Positions 9,115 to 18,421 are shown, numbered from the stretch's first letter. The stretch is 64,000 bases of DNA from an uncultured Prevotella sp. (GCF_946404925.1 NZ_CAMJFM010000001.1:186001-250000), one strand, 5' to 3'. The notes: generated by a model not told the origin, from the sequence alone. Made by a program: numbers and translations.

Positions 9115-10774
9115 ATTTGTAAAGATAGCGTTTGATACTCTTCTTAGGTGTCTTCTCAAACTCTTCTTCGTGTATCTCTATTTCTGATATCTTCTCGTAG
9201 GCTGGGATAATCTCGTTCAGTCCGTTGCGGTTCTGCTCCATGATGTTCTTCAGGTCATCATCCGAGAATCCCATGTTCTTAGCCTCGTCCATATCAGGGT
9301 GAACCAGGGCCACAAGCTTGTTGTCGCGCTGTACTACGATGCTCTCTACTACCATCGTCATTGAGTTCAGTTTGTCCTCAATTTCCTCTGGATAGATGTT
9401 CTGCCCGTTAGGACCTAGCAGCATATTCTTCGAGCGTCCGTTGATAAATACGTTGCCACCGGCATCCATCGTGCCCAGGTCGCCTGTGTGATACCATCCG
9501 TCGCGGTCGATGGTTTCGGCAGTTGCCTCAGGATTCTTATAGTAACCCAGCATCACATTCGGACCCTTGGTCAGAATCTCGCCAGGGATATGTCTTGGAT
9601 CGGGCGAAACAATCTTTACCTCCTGATGCAGAGCAGCGCATCCGCACGAACCTGGGGCAAAGCTCTTATAGTCGCGATAACAGATGATTGGGGCACACTC
9701 TGTGGCGCCATAGCCCACGGTGTATGGGAACTCTATGCGCTTCAGGAAATGCTCCACCTCCTGATTCAGCGCTGCACCACCTATAATCACCTCGTACATG
9801 TTGCCACCAAAGGCCTTCAGCACTTCCTGACAAATCATCTCGCGTACCTTCTTCGAGATAACAGGCATCTGCAGCAGCAGGCGCATGCGGTTGTTCTGTA
9901 TCTTTGGGAATACCTTCTTGCGGATAATCTTTTCGATAATCAGAGGTACGGCAATCACGATGCGTGGCTTTACCTCCTGAAGTGCCTGAGCGATGATGGC
10001 TGGCGATGGAACACGGTTCAGGTAGTAAACATGACAACCATGCAGGAATTCGAAGATAAACTCGAATGCCATACCATACATGTGTGCCATTGGCAACATC
10101 GATATCACCTTGTCGCCTGCCTGGATAATGTCACCCAGCACGCTCATAGCGAAGTCGTAGTTCGACCAGAGTGCGCGGTAGGGCAGCATCACACCCTTCG
10201 AGAATCCTGTTGTGCCGCTGGTGTAGTTGATAACAGCCAGTTCCTCAGGACTCTGTTCGATGTAGTAGCTAACGTGCTCCTTGCGGAAGTACTTAGGGAA
10301 TTTCTTGCCATACAGCTCGTTCAGATGCTCGCGGGCATAAGTCAGCTTGTCTGTACGCGACACCATCAGTGAGTAGTCGGGGTTGTTGATGATACCCTCC
10401 AATGTAGGCATTGCCTGGGGATCGATGATTGTAGCCACATGGTCGCCCACAAAGAGCAGTCGTGCTTCTGAGTGGTTTACTATGTTGTGTACTTGTTCGG
10501 CGTTAAACTCGTGCAGAATGGGCACGGCAATAGCGCCATAGGTAAGTGTGGCCAGGAAAGCCACAGCCCATTGTGATGAGTTACGTCCGCAGAGGGCTAT
10601 CTTATCGCCCTTCTGTATTCCGCTGTTTTCGAAAAGTATGTGCAACTTTTCGATTTTTCTGGCTACGTCATGAAACTGCAGCGTCTGTCCCTTAAAATCG
10701 GTAAGGGCGTCGCGATCCCAATTGTCAATGATACTTTTCTGTATCAGAGCGTTAAAACTAGGTATATGTTCCAT
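9113..10774 (-). CDS. AMP-binding long-chain acyl-CoA ligase-like protein (copy 2 of tandem pair)
   Basis: ANL-superfamily enzyme expected to activate a carboxylate, probably a fatty acid, with ATP and then CoA or another thiol. Visible cores are NYTSGTTGFSKGVMLP (P-loop), GYGATECAP, and WYHTGDLGTMD followed by GRSKNMLLGPNGQNIYPEE, and a C-terminal Lys in EKTPKKSIKRYLYK. 553 aa is the size of FadD-like enzymes. It begins 6 bases after the stop of a close paralogue (10781-12439), so the two are a tandem duplication within one operon. Substrate difference between the copies cannot be read by eye. Confidence 0.88.
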   Translation of the reverse strand: MEHIPSFNALIQKSIIDNWDRDALTDFKGQTLQFHDVARKIEKLHILFENSGIQKGDKIALCGRNSSQWAVAFLATLTYGAIAVPILHEFNAEQVHNIVNHSEARLLFVGDHVATIIDPQAMPTLEGIINNPDYSLMVSRTDKLTYAREHLNELYGKKFPKYFRKEHVSYYIEQSPEELAVINYTSGTTGFSKGVMLPYRALWSNYDFAMSVLGDIIQAGDKVISMLPMAHMYGMAFEFIFEFLHGCHVYYLNRVPSPAIIAQALQEVKPRIVIAVPLIIEKIIRKKVFPKIQNNRMRLLLQMPVISKKVREMICQEVLKAFGGNMYEVIIGGAALNQEVEHFLKRIEFPYTVGYGATECAPIICYRDYKSFAPGSCGCAALHQEVKIVSPDPRHIPGEILTKGPNVMLGYYKNPEATAETIDRDGWYHTGDLGTMDAGGNVFINGRSKNMLLGPNGQNIYPEEIEDKLNSMTMVVESIVVQRDNKLVALVHPDMDEAKNMGFSDDDLKNIMEQNRNGLNEIIPAYEKISEIEIHEEEFEKTPKKSIKRYLYK

Positions 10775-10780
10775 AAGCTA

Positions 10781-12439
10781 TTAGTTATTCTTATATAGGT
10801 AGCGTTTGATACTCTTCTTTGGAGTCTTGGCAAACTCCTCGTCCTGGAGTTCGATTGCCGAGATTCGACTGTATGCAGGCAGGATGTTGTTCAACTCCTG
10901 TCGGTTCTGCTCCATGATATTTTCTAATTCTTCGCGTGTAAAGCTCACCACCTCGTCCTTATCGGGGTGAACCAGAGCCACCAGCTTGTCGCCACGCTGG
11001 ATCACCAAGCTCTCTGATACCATAGCCATGGTGTTCAGCTTGTCTTCTATTTCTTCTGGATAAACGTTCTGTCCGTTGGCGCCCAGCAACATGTTCTTTG
11101 AGCGTCCGCGGATAAAGATATGACCATCGGCCGACATGGTTGCCAGGTCGCCTGTGTGATACCATCCGTCGGCTTCCAGCACCTCGCGGGTGGCCTCTTC
11201 GTTCAGATAGTATCCTGTCATCACGTTAGTTCCTTTGGTCACAATCTCACCAGGAATGTTCTGTGGATCCGCGCTCAGAATCTTCACTTCCATACGGTCA
11301 ACTGGTTGTCCGCACGATCCTGATACGAAGTCATGATAATCGCTAAATGATATTAGTGGAGCGCATTCTGTGGTGCCGTAACCCACGGTAATGGGGAAAC
11401 CAATGGATAAGAGGAATTCCTCTACCTCTTTTGAGAGTGGGGCACCACCCACGATTACCTCGTAGAGGTTGCCACCAAAGGCCTTGTAAACCTCCTTGCA
11501 GATGCGGCCCTTGACCTTCTTGCTGACGTATGGCATAGCCAGAAGCAAGCGCATGCGATTGTCTTGAATCTTTGGGAATACCTTTTTGCGGATAATCTTT
11601 TCGATAATCAGCGGTACGGTGATGATAACTGCTGGTTTAACTGTAGCAAACGCCTCGGCGATGATGGCGGGACTCGGTAGGCGAGTCAGGAAGAACAGAT
11701 GACATCCGTTGCAGAATCCAAACAGGAATTCTACAGCCATTCCGTACATGTGGGCCATAGGCAGAATGCTCAGCATATTGTCGCCGGCTTTCACGTTGCG
11801 ACCTAAGATGCGCAAGCAGAACTCTACGTTGCTCCAGATGGTGCGATAGGGTAGCATTACGCCCTTCGAGAATCCGGTAGTACCGCTGGTGTAGTTAATC
11901 ATCGACAGCTCTTCGGCCTCGTCCTTGTGATAGTTCACGTGCTCGGCTCTGAAGGCCTTGGGGTATTTACTACCGAACATCATATTAAGATGTTCGCGCG
12001 CGTATGTAATCTTTTCCGATCTTGAGATGAACAGCGAGAAGTCGGGCAGATTAATAATCGCCTCGAGTGCTGGCATCGCTTCTGGATCGATTGTCTTAAC
12101 CGCAAAATCTCCGATAAACAAGAGCTTTGAACCAGAGTGGTTCACAATGTTCTGAATCTGCTCGCCGTTAAACTCGTGCAGAATAGGCACGGCCACGGCA
12201 CCATAGGTAAGTGTAGCCAGGAAAGCTACAGCCCAGTGGGCTGAGTTACGACCGCAGATGCCTATCTTGTCGCCCTTAACCACACCACTGTTCTCAAATA
12301 ATATATGGATTTTCTCGATTTTGCGTGCAACGTCGTGATACTGGAGCGTAATACCCTGATAATCAGTCAGAGCATCCTTGTCCCAATTGTTCACTATGGC
12401 TTTCTGTATTAAAGCATTAAAACTGCTAAATTGTTCCAT
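10781..12439 (-). CDS. AMP-binding long-chain acyl-CoA ligase-like protein (copy 1 of tandem pair)
   Basis: Paralogue of the next gene, with the same motifs (NYTSGTTGFSKGVMLP, GYGTTECAP, WYHTGDLATMS, GRSKNMLLGANGQNVYPEE, KTPKKSIKRYLYK). I use the ATG at 12437-12439 (552 aa; MEQFSSFNALIQKAI), because it aligns with the start of the sister protein (MEHIPSFNALIQKSI). The longer reading from 12499 would start upstream of the promoter motif at 12469-12476. First gene of the two-gene unit. Such acyl-CoA ligases feed phospholipid synthesis or fatty-acid recycling; beta-oxidation genes are not present here. Confidence 0.88.
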   Translation of the reverse strand: MEQFSSFNALIQKAIVNNWDKDALTDYQGITLQYHDVARKIEKIHILFENSGVVKGDKIGICGRNSAHWAVAFLATLTYGAVAVPILHEFNGEQIQNIVNHSGSKLLFIGDFAVKTIDPEAMPALEAIINLPDFSLFISRSEKITYAREHLNMMFGSKYPKAFRAEHVNYHKDEAEELSMINYTSGTTGFSKGVMLPYRTIWSNVEFCLRILGRNVKAGDNMLSILPMAHMYGMAVEFLFGFCNGCHLFFLTRLPSPAIIAEAFATVKPAVIITVPLIIEKIIRKKVFPKIQDNRMRLLLAMPYVSKKVKGRICKEVYKAFGGNLYEVIVGGAPLSKEVEEFLLSIGFPITVGYGTTECAPLISFSDYHDFVSGSCGQPVDRMEVKILSADPQNIPGEIVTKGTNVMTGYYLNEEATREVLEADGWYHTGDLATMSADGHIFIRGRSKNMLLGANGQNVYPEEIEDKLNTMAMVSESLVIQRGDKLVALVHPDKDEVVSFTREELENIMEQNRQELNNILPAYSRISAIELQDEEFAKTPKKSIKRYLYKNN

Positions 12440-12468
12440 CAAAACTGCACAAATTTTAAAATTTTGTG

Positions 12469-12476
12469 CAAAGGTA
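12469..12476 (-). promoter_or_regulatory. -7 promoter element of the tandem acyl-CoA ligase operon
   Basis: Reads TACCTTTG on the minus strand, followed by GCAC, 30 bases upstream of the ATG at 12439. It supports the shorter start for the first ligase. Confidence 0.7.
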
Positions 12477-12525
12477 ATGCATTTTTTGCACACTACCAAA
12501 TGTTTTTGTGCAATTTTTCAAAAAA

Positions 12526-13773
12526 TTACTCGTATCTCATCGATTTCGCCGGATGGATGTGCGAAATCATGTAACTTGGTGCTATCAATACGAAAACGCA
12601 GATTAAAAGTGTGGCTACGTTGATCACGGCAATCAGCGGCAGGTTCAGTTCCATGGGTGCCTCGCTCACGTAGTAGGTCTGTGGGTCGAGTGTTATCACG
12701 CCGGTATACTGCTGCAGCAGCACGATGCCGATACCGAAGATGTTGCCCCAGAACAGTCCCTGGCTGATGATGAACACCGAGAACCATAGGAATGTGTGGC
12801 GAACGGTCTTGTTGCGGGCGCCCAAGGCCTTGAGTATACCTATCATCTGTGTGCGCTCCAGTATGATAATCAGCAGGCCGCTAATCATCGTAAATCCAGC
12901 CACGCAAACCATCAGCGCCAGGATAATCCACACGTTGATGTCGAGCAGCTCCAACCACGAGAATACCTGTGGATACAGCTCGTAGATGGTCTCGCTGGTC
13001 AGCGAGTTGCCCTGCTCGTCGCTGGTGCGGTTCACGTAGTCTATAAACTGGTTGGCCGTAGCGTCCAGGTGTTCAAAATCCTTCACCAGCACCTCAATGC
13101 CAGTGGCCTGGTTTGCGGTCCATCCGTTCAGCTTGTTGGCGGTATACAGGTCGGTAAAGCATAACGTCTCGTCAAATCGCGTCATGTTGGTCTGATATAT
13201 GCCGCTGATGGTGAACTTGCGGGTTCTCACGTCCTCGTCGTCTATAAAATAGCCGTACACCTTATCGCCAGCTTTCAGTCGCATTTTGTCAGCTATCATC
13301 TTCGATATCAGCAACTTATAGTGACTGGCTGAATCGCTGAATTGGGGGATAGAGCCCTCGGTAAGGTGCTTGCTCAGGAATGTGGTGTCGTATTCGGCGG
13401 CGATGCCCTTAAATGCCACACCCAGGAAGTCTTCGTCTGTTTTCAGTATGCCCTGTGTCATGCTGAAGCGCTCGGCATGAGCCACTCCGTCGAGCTGGCC
13501 GATGGCCTTCATCAGACTGTCGTTGGCGCAGATGGGGTGGGGATCGCCACCGTTGTAGTTCATGATGTTGTGAACCTGAATATGACTGCCAAAGCCCACC
13601 ACCTTGTCGCGAATGGTGTGCTTGAATCCCAGCACCACGCTCACCGTTACTATCATCACAGCCAGACCGATAGCCACGCCGATGGTGGCTATACGAATAG
13701 CTGGGCGACTCACTTTTCGTTTGTCGCCCTGATCACTATATATCTTCTTAGCTATGTATAAAGGAAAGTTCAC
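12526..13773 (-). CDS. LolC/LolE-type ABC transporter permease (FtsX family)
   Basis: Inner-membrane permease of the MacB/FtsX type, in this form most like LolC/LolE, which extracts outer-membrane lipoproteins from the inner membrane. 415 aa with the expected topology: one N-terminal transmembrane helix (about 25-50), a large periplasmic domain (about 50-280), and three C-terminal helices (about 284-310, 328-358, 378-402). The N-terminal segment RPAIRIATIGVAIGLAVMI is family-typical. It starts with GTG, overlapping the aminotransferase stop by 4 bases (GTGA). No ATPase (LolD) gene is adjacent, so the partner must be encoded elsewhere. Confidence 0.88.
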   Translation of the reverse strand: MNFPLYIAKKIYSDQGDKRKVSRPAIRIATIGVAIGLAVMIVTVSVVLGFKHTIRDKVVGFGSHIQVHNIMNYNGGDPHPICANDSLMKAIGQLDGVAHAERFSMTQGILKTDEDFLGVAFKGIAAEYDTTFLSKHLTEGSIPQFSDSASHYKLLISKMIADKMRLKAGDKVYGYFIDDEDVRTRKFTISGIYQTNMTRFDETLCFTDLYTANKLNGWTANQATGIEVLVKDFEHLDATANQFIDYVNRTSDEQGNSLTSETIYELYPQVFSWLELLDINVWIILALMVCVAGFTMISGLLIIILERTQMIGILKALGARNKTVRHTFLWFSVFIISQGLFWGNIFGIGIVLLQQYTGVITLDPQTYYVSEAPMELNLPLIAVINVATLLICVFVLIAPSYMISHIHPAKSMRYE

Positions 13774-14975
13774 TCTTCGTCTACTCTTCCGGGATATGCT
13801 TCAAGTGCTTTGCGCAGCACAACCAGCGCACGCTCTAGGTCCTTCTTCTTCAGCACGTAGGCTATACGCACCTGATTGATACCGGCGCCTGGGGTGGTGT
13901 AGAATCCGGCTGCAGGAGCCATCATCACCGTCTCGCCCTCGTACTCAAACTCCGACAGACACCAACGGCAGAACTTCTCAGCATCGTCTACTGGCAACTT
14001 GGCCACGGTGTAGAAGGCACCCATAGGTATTGGTGAGTAAACGCCTGGAATACGGTTCAGTCCGTCAATCAGGCACTTACGGCGCTCCACATACTCGTCG
14101 TACACGTCGCGATAGTACTCCTCGGGGGCATCCAGCGATGCCTCGGCTACTATCTGTCCGATCAATGGGGGCGACAGACGGGCCTGACAGAACTTCATCA
14201 CGGCCTTGCGCACCTCGGCGTTCTTGGTGATGAGGGCGCCGATGCGGATACCGCACTCGCTGTAGCGCTTCGATACTGAGTCAATCAGTATCACGTTCTG
14301 CTCAATGCCTTCCAGATGGCAGGCTGAGATGTATGGCGAACCTGTATAGATGTACTCGCGATAAACCTCGTCCGAGAACAGATACAGGTCGTACTTCTTC
14401 ACCAGGTCGCGTATCTGGTTCATCTCGCGGCGGGTGTACAGATATCCCGTTGGGTTGTTGGGGTTACATATCATAATGGCGCGTGTGCGTTCATTAATCA
14501 GTTCCTCGAACTTTTCAACCTTTGGCAGGCTGAAACCCTCTTCGATGGTGGTGGCGATGGTGCGTATCTTGGCACCGGCCGAGATGGCAAATGCCATGTA
14601 GTTGGCGTATGCAGGCTCGGGCACGATAATCTCGTCGCCTGGGTTCAGGCAGCTCAGAAATGCAAAGAGCACAGCCTCGCTACCACCGCTGGTAATGATA
14701 ATGTCGTCGGCAGTTACGTTAATATTGTATTTCGCGTAATAGTCTACCAGCTTTTCGCGATAGCTCTGGTAACCCTGCGAGGGTGAATACTCCAGGATCT
14801 CACGGTCTATCTGCTTCAGGGCATCAAGTCCAACTTGGGGTGTTGGCAGGTCTGGCTGACCGATGTTCAGGTGGTACACCTTGGTACCTCTTTTCTTGGC
14901 GGCAACTGCTAATGGAGCGAGCTTTCTGATAGGCGACTCGGGCATCTCCAGTCCGCGTACTGATATTTCAGGCAT
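13770..14975 (-). CDS. class I/II PLP-dependent aminotransferase (aspartate aminotransferase-like)
   Basis: 401-residue fold-type I aminotransferase. Seen: the substrate loop HLNIGQPDLPTP near residue 40, SGGSEAVLFAF, NPNNPTGYLYT, SDEVYREYIY, and SVSKRYSECGIRIG carrying the PLP lysine. These fit the aspartate/aromatic aminotransferase subgroup, but substrate is uncertain. Transcribed from a TACCTTTG promoter at 15023-15030; the lolC/E-like gene follows with a 4-base overlap, so the two share an mRNA although their functions look unrelated. Confidence 0.9.
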   Translation of the reverse strand: MPEISVRGLEMPESPIRKLAPLAVAAKKRGTKVYHLNIGQPDLPTPQVGLDALKQIDREILEYSPSQGYQSYREKLVDYYAKYNINVTADDIIITSGGSEAVLFAFLSCLNPGDEIIVPEPAYANYMAFAISAGAKIRTIATTIEEGFSLPKVEKFEELINERTRAIMICNPNNPTGYLYTRREMNQIRDLVKKYDLYLFSDEVYREYIYTGSPYISACHLEGIEQNVILIDSVSKRYSECGIRIGALITKNAEVRKAVMKFCQARLSPPLIGQIVAEASLDAPEEYYRDVYDEYVERRKCLIDGLNRIPGVYSPIPMGAFYTVAKLPVDDAEKFCRWCLSEFEYEGETVMMAPAAGFYTTPGAGINQVRIAYVLKKKDLERALVVLRKALEAYPGRVDEE

Positions 14976-15022
14976 CTTTCTAATTGACTATTTTACTATT
15001 TACAATTTAACATTTTGCGGTG

Positions 15023-15030
15023 CAAAGGTA
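15023..15030 (-). promoter_or_regulatory. -7 promoter element of the aminotransferase operon
   Basis: Reads TACCTTTG on the minus strand with GCAC following; 48 bases upstream of the ATG at 14975. It is divergent from the pseudokinase promoter at 15073-15080. Confidence 0.7.
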
Positions 15031-15072
15031 CTAAATTATTTTTAAAACTTGCTTTTTTTCGATTTATTTGTT

Positions 15073-15080
15073 TACTTTTG
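15073..15080 (+). promoter_or_regulatory. -7 promoter element of the pseudokinase operon
   Basis: TACTTTTG followed by GCAC, with TTG about 21 bases upstream (15049-15051). The pseudokinase ATG is at 15101. Confidence 0.65.
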
Positions 15081-15100
15081 CACCAAAATTTTAGCAAACG

Positions 15101-16390
15101 ATGAATTTCGAGGAATTATTAGAAACACGTGACGTCAGAAAAACCACTAAAGTACGTCTGCCTTACGGCTACTTCTACAAGCGGTTGATAGATGGAAAGT
15201 ACTCGAACTTTGTGGAGTTTCACGACGAGGTGGCCGATCATGTGGCCTTCAGCAACTGTGTGCGTACCGAGGCTGCTGATATGGAGAAGGTGGCCAACAA
15301 ACACCAGCTGCACTTTGTGCCTAACGAGGGCGACGGTGGTGTGTATGCCATCGCCGTAGAGGTGGGTAACTTCATCACCTTCGAGCAGCTGCTTAACGAG
15401 AATCCTGCCATTATCGCGCGTGAGTCGTTCGACATCGAGACCATTCACGACCTGGCCGAAATCACCGAGTTGCTAAACGATAAGGGCATCTATCATGTGT
15501 GTTTTGCACCCTGCAACGTGCTGGCCCGCAAAAACGATTCGAGCGTGCGCCTGCTGTGCCACGGCTCGTTCTATGCCAAGCTCGACCAGGAGACGCTCTA
15601 CGACGGACTGGAGGATTACGTGGCCCCCGAGGTGCTGGCTGGTGGCGAGATTACCGCCCGTGCTGATGTCTACTCGCTGGCCAAGTTCGTCAACTGGTTG
15701 TATCACTCGGCCGGACTGCCTCTGGAGTGGCGCTATGTCATCAAACGTGCCACAGCTGCCGACCCCGAACGCCGCTATGCATCGGTCAAGGAGTTCTATA
15801 ACGCCCTGACTAACTATAAGAACATGCGCCGCACGGCTCTGGTGGGCTTTGCTGCTATCGCCATCGCGCTGGCCATCGTGGGCGGCTATTTCTACATGCT
15901 GCCACAGCCCGAACAGGTGGAATACGTCAAAGCGGTTGAGGAGCCCATCCCCGACGACATGCTCGACGAGGACAACCTGCTGTATGGTCTGGGTGCTGAT
16001 GCCGACTCGGCTACTATCGCCAACATCGTGGCCAAGCAGATGCGTGCAAAGGACTCAATCACCATCGACGAGAAAGAAATGAAGGCCTATCAGGCCAAGG
16101 CCGAGCAGATATTCCGCAAGCAGTTTACCAAGGAGGCCGACCGCATCCTCTCTAAGGTATATAATAAGGAGAAGATGAGTCTGAACGAGAAGGACTTCAT
16201 GGCTCGCAGTCGCTCTATGACCGAGGAGCTGGCCAAGGCCGAGGCGGAACTGGCAAAATCGTCGAACCTGGGCAACGAGCGTTCGCAGCGCATAGCCAGC
16301 GAGATTATCGACCAGCTTACCACCAAGAAGATGGAAGCACTCGACAAGGATTATTTAGGAATAAAAAAGAATAAAACAGAAAAGAAATGA
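15101..16390 (+). CDS. membrane-anchored protein with a degenerate Hanks-type (pseudo)kinase domain
   Basis: 429 residues. By eye the N-terminal 240 residues follow the C-lobe order of a Ser/Thr kinase. HVCFAPCNVL (132-141) aligns with the HRDLKPxNIL catalytic loop, keeping His, Pro and Asn but replacing the catalytic Asp with Cys and the Lys with Ala. LLCHGSF (151-157) stands where DFG should be. DYVAPEVLAGG then ARADVYSLA (172-194) matches the APE and DxxSLG motifs. DPERRYASVKEF (221-232) matches the end of subdomain XI. No glycine-rich loop is evident. A transmembrane helix (about 244-266) leads to a charged, helical, probably periplasmic region ending in Lys-rich sequence. Catalysis is unlikely; a scaffolding or sensing role is inference. 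Overlaps the DUF4494 gene by 4 bp. Confidence 0.75.
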   Translation: MNFEELLETRDVRKTTKVRLPYGYFYKRLIDGKYSNFVEFHDEVADHVAFSNCVRTEAADMEKVANKHQLHFVPNEGDGGVYAIAVEVGNFITFEQLLNENPAIIARESFDIETIHDLAEITELLNDKGIYHVCFAPCNVLARKNDSSVRLLCHGSFYAKLDQETLYDGLEDYVAPEVLAGGEITARADVYSLAKFVNWLYHSAGLPLEWRYVIKRATAADPERRYASVKEFYNALTNYKNMRRTALVGFAAIAIALAIVGGYFYMLPQPEQVEYVKAVEEPIPDDMLDEDNLLYGLGADADSATIANIVAKQMRAKDSITIDEKEMKAYQAKAEQIFRKQFTKEADRILSKVYNKEKMSLNEKDFMARSRSMTEELAKAEAELAKSSNLGNERSQRIASEIIDQLTTKKMEALDKDYLGIKKNKTEKK

Positions 16391-16863
16391 GAAGCAGAAC
16401 AGCAATGTGGTTTGAATGCAAGATCCGCTACGAGAAGGTAATGGAAGATGGCTTGCAGAAGAAAGTTAACGAGAATTATGTAGTAGACGCACTCAGTTTC
16501 AGCGAGGCTGAGACTCGTATTACCGAGGAGATGTCGTCATATATCAGCGGAGAGTTTGAAGTGGCAGATATCAAGAAGGCTGCCTTCAAGGAGGTGTTCT
16601 TTACCGACGATAACATCGCCGACAAGTGGTACAAGGCCAAGCTGCAGTTCATCACTATCGACGAGAAGACCGAGAAGGAGAAGCGCTCAACCGTTACCTA
16701 TCTTGTTCAGGCTGGCTCTATGAACGGCGCCATGAAGAACATCGACGAGGTGATGGGCGGCACTATGATCGATTATGTGGTGGCATCGGTAGCTGAGACC
16801 ACGCTGATGGATGTCTACGAGTACGGCAAGAGTAACGACAAGCCTGAATACGAGCAGCAGTAA
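16387..16863 (+). CDS. DUF4494 family protein
   Basis: 158-residue cytosolic protein matching in length and opening (RTAMWFECKIRYEK...) the Bacteroidetes DUF4494 family, whose function is unknown. It is acidic and rich in Lys/Glu, has no signal peptide, and predicts alternating strand and helix. Its ATG overlaps the stop of the pseudokinase gene (ATGA) and a YggS-type gene starts 2 bases after its own stop, so the three are translationally coupled. Confidence 0.85.
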   Translation: MRSRTAMWFECKIRYEKVMEDGLQKKVNENYVVDALSFSEAETRITEEMSSYISGEFEVADIKKAAFKEVFFTDDNIADKWYKAKLQFITIDEKTEKEKRSTVTYLVQAGSMNGAMKNIDEVMGGTMIDYVVASVAETTLMDVYEYGKSNDKPEYEQQ

Positions 16864-16865
16864 TC

Positions 16866-17540
16866 ATGGATTACGACGTTAAATCAAATCTTCACGAGGT
16901 TCTCGATACATTGCCACAGGGCGTTCGCCTTGTGGCTATCTCTAAGTATCACCCCAACGAGTATATCGAGGCGGCTTACGAGGAGGGCCAGCGTGTGTTT
17001 GGCGAGAGCCACGAGCAGGAACTGCGACTGAAGCACCAGTCGCTGCCTGCCGATATCGAGTGGCATTTCATAGGCCACTTGCAGACCAATAAGGTAAAGT
17101 ATATCGCCCCCTACGTGTCGATGATCGAGGCTGTTGATTCGCTCAAGCTGCTGCGCGAGATTAACAAGCAGGCCGAGAAGTGCGGCCGAGTAATCAAGGT
17201 GTTGCTCGAACTTCATATAGCCGAAGAGGCCACCAAGTACGGACTTACGCTCGATGCTTGTCGTGAGCTGTTGGCTGGCGGCGAGTGGCGCGAGATGAAG
17301 AATGTGCAGATATGTGGATTGATGATGATGGCATCGTTTGTAGAAGATACTGAGCAGATTCGCCGCGAGATGACTATCGCCCGCGATTTCTTCGACGAGA
17401 TGAAGGAAAAGTACTTCGCCGACGATGCAAACTTCTGCGAGCGCTCATGGGGCATGAGCGATGATTACCCCATCGCCCTCGAAACCGGCACCACCATGAT
17501 CCGCGTAGGCACCAAAATCTTCGGCCCCAGAGTCTATTGA
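16866..17540 (+). CDS. YggS/PLPBP-family pyridoxal-phosphate homeostasis protein
   Basis: 224-residue PLP-binding barrel protein, non-catalytic in known members and involved in vitamin B6 homeostasis. PLP lysine is K27 in VAISKYHP. Also visible are FGESHEQEL, EWHFIGHLQTNKVKY (family signature), MMMASF, and at the C-terminus SWGMSDDYPIALETGTTMIRVGTKIFG. Length is typical. It is the last gene of the pseudokinase-DUF4494 transcript, ending just before repeat element A (17559-17652), which may terminate it. Confidence 0.95.
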   Translation: MDYDVKSNLHEVLDTLPQGVRLVAISKYHPNEYIEAAYEEGQRVFGESHEQELRLKHQSLPADIEWHFIGHLQTNKVKYIAPYVSMIEAVDSLKLLREINKQAEKCGRVIKVLLELHIAEEATKYGLTLDACRELLAGGEWREMKNVQICGLMMMASFVEDTEQIRREMTIARDFFDEMKEKYFADDANFCERSWGMSDDYPIALETGTTMIRVGTKIFGPRVY

Positions 17541-17558
17541 TTAAGGCAGGAATTATTA

Positions 17559-17652
17559 GGCACGGATTAACACGGCTCTTTTTAAAGAGACGCTGCTTTT
17601 TGTGCTTGAATCCGTGTCTTTTAATTTATTAAAAGCCGTGTTAATCCGTGCC
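17559..17652. repeat. 94-bp palindromic intergenic repeat, copy A
   Basis: Begins GGCACGGATTAACACGGCT and ends with its reverse complement AGCCGTGTTAATCCGTGCC, giving 19-bp terminal inverted repeats with a second weak hairpin inside (CTCTTTTTAAAGAG). A second copy, inverted and about 90 percent identical along its whole length, lies at 21917-22011. Similarity extends left of the repeat (AATTATTA in both). It fills a convergent intergenic gap between the YggS-type gene and the flavodoxin/ferredoxin gene, so it may act as a bidirectional terminator. Confidence 0.85.
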
Positions 17653-17657
17653 AAAAA

Positions 17658-18413
17658 TTATTTAAAGTAATACTGCCCTCTTTTTCGGGTGATTTTACCG
17701 AAGTTAATGGCGTGAGTAGGGCAGTAATGATAACAAGCCAAACATGAAGTACACCGTCCGTTGTGATTCCACTCGGGCGGTGTTCCTGTTATATTATCCA
17801 CAGGGCACACTTTCTGGCACTTTCCGCACTTGATGCACATATCAGCATCCACCGTAAACTTCTTGTCGTTCACCATCCGTGCGTTGAAGTATGCACCAAT
17901 CACGTAAGAGTAGAGTCGGGGAGTGCCGCCTTTCTCCAGCTCCTCCACGCCTGTCTTTCGCGCGCGTATACATTCTATAATGTGTGGCAGTTGCTTCCGC
18001 GCCTCGGCTATCTTGGCTCGCTCCTTCTCCTCAGTATCTGTATACATAAACGGCAAGCAGACATACGATTCGGGCATAATTACGCTGAACACCGTCGAAG
18101 CCTTGAGTCCTATCGCAGCCAACTCCTTATTCAGTATCGTCATTGTCTCGCCCATATTATCCCCACAGGTAGTCAATGCCCAAACGTAATTCGCGTTAAT
18201 TTTCAACCTCCTGATAAATTCTCTCACAATCCTAGGCGGCTGCCAACCATGCGTAGGAAAACAGAACCCAACTGTCTCATCAGACCCTATCTCAAACTCA
18301 AATCGATTATCCCGAATGGCATCAGGAATAAACACCAGTTCCTCGCCAATCCCCGCAGCTATCTGCTCCGCCACGAACCTTGTATTGCCAGTACCGCTAA
18401 AATAGAATATCAT
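17658..18413 (-). CDS. EFR1-type flavodoxin-ferredoxin fusion protein
   Basis: 251 residues joining an N-terminal flavodoxin-like FMN domain (FYFSGTGNTRFVAEQIA; phosphate loop SGTGNT at about 5-10) to a C-terminal ferredoxin domain with two 4Fe-4S clusters (CIKCGKCQKVCPVD and CTSCLACYHYCPT). This is the EFR1 family layout, an electron carrier of uncertain partner. No transmembrane helix. Starts 8 bases after the stop of the Nudix gene, so co-transcribed with it; its stop abuts repeat element A. Confidence 0.9.
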   Translation of the reverse strand: MIFYFSGTGNTRFVAEQIAAGIGEELVFIPDAIRDNRFEFEIGSDETVGFCFPTHGWQPPRIVREFIRRLKINANYVWALTTCGDNMGETMTILNKELAAIGLKASTVFSVIMPESYVCLPFMYTDTEEKERAKIAEARKQLPHIIECIRARKTGVEELEKGGTPRLYSYVIGAYFNARMVNDKKFTVDADMCIKCGKCQKVCPVDNITGTPPEWNHNGRCTSCLACYHYCPTHAINFGKITRKRGQYYFK

Positions 18414-18421
18414 AAGCCTTT

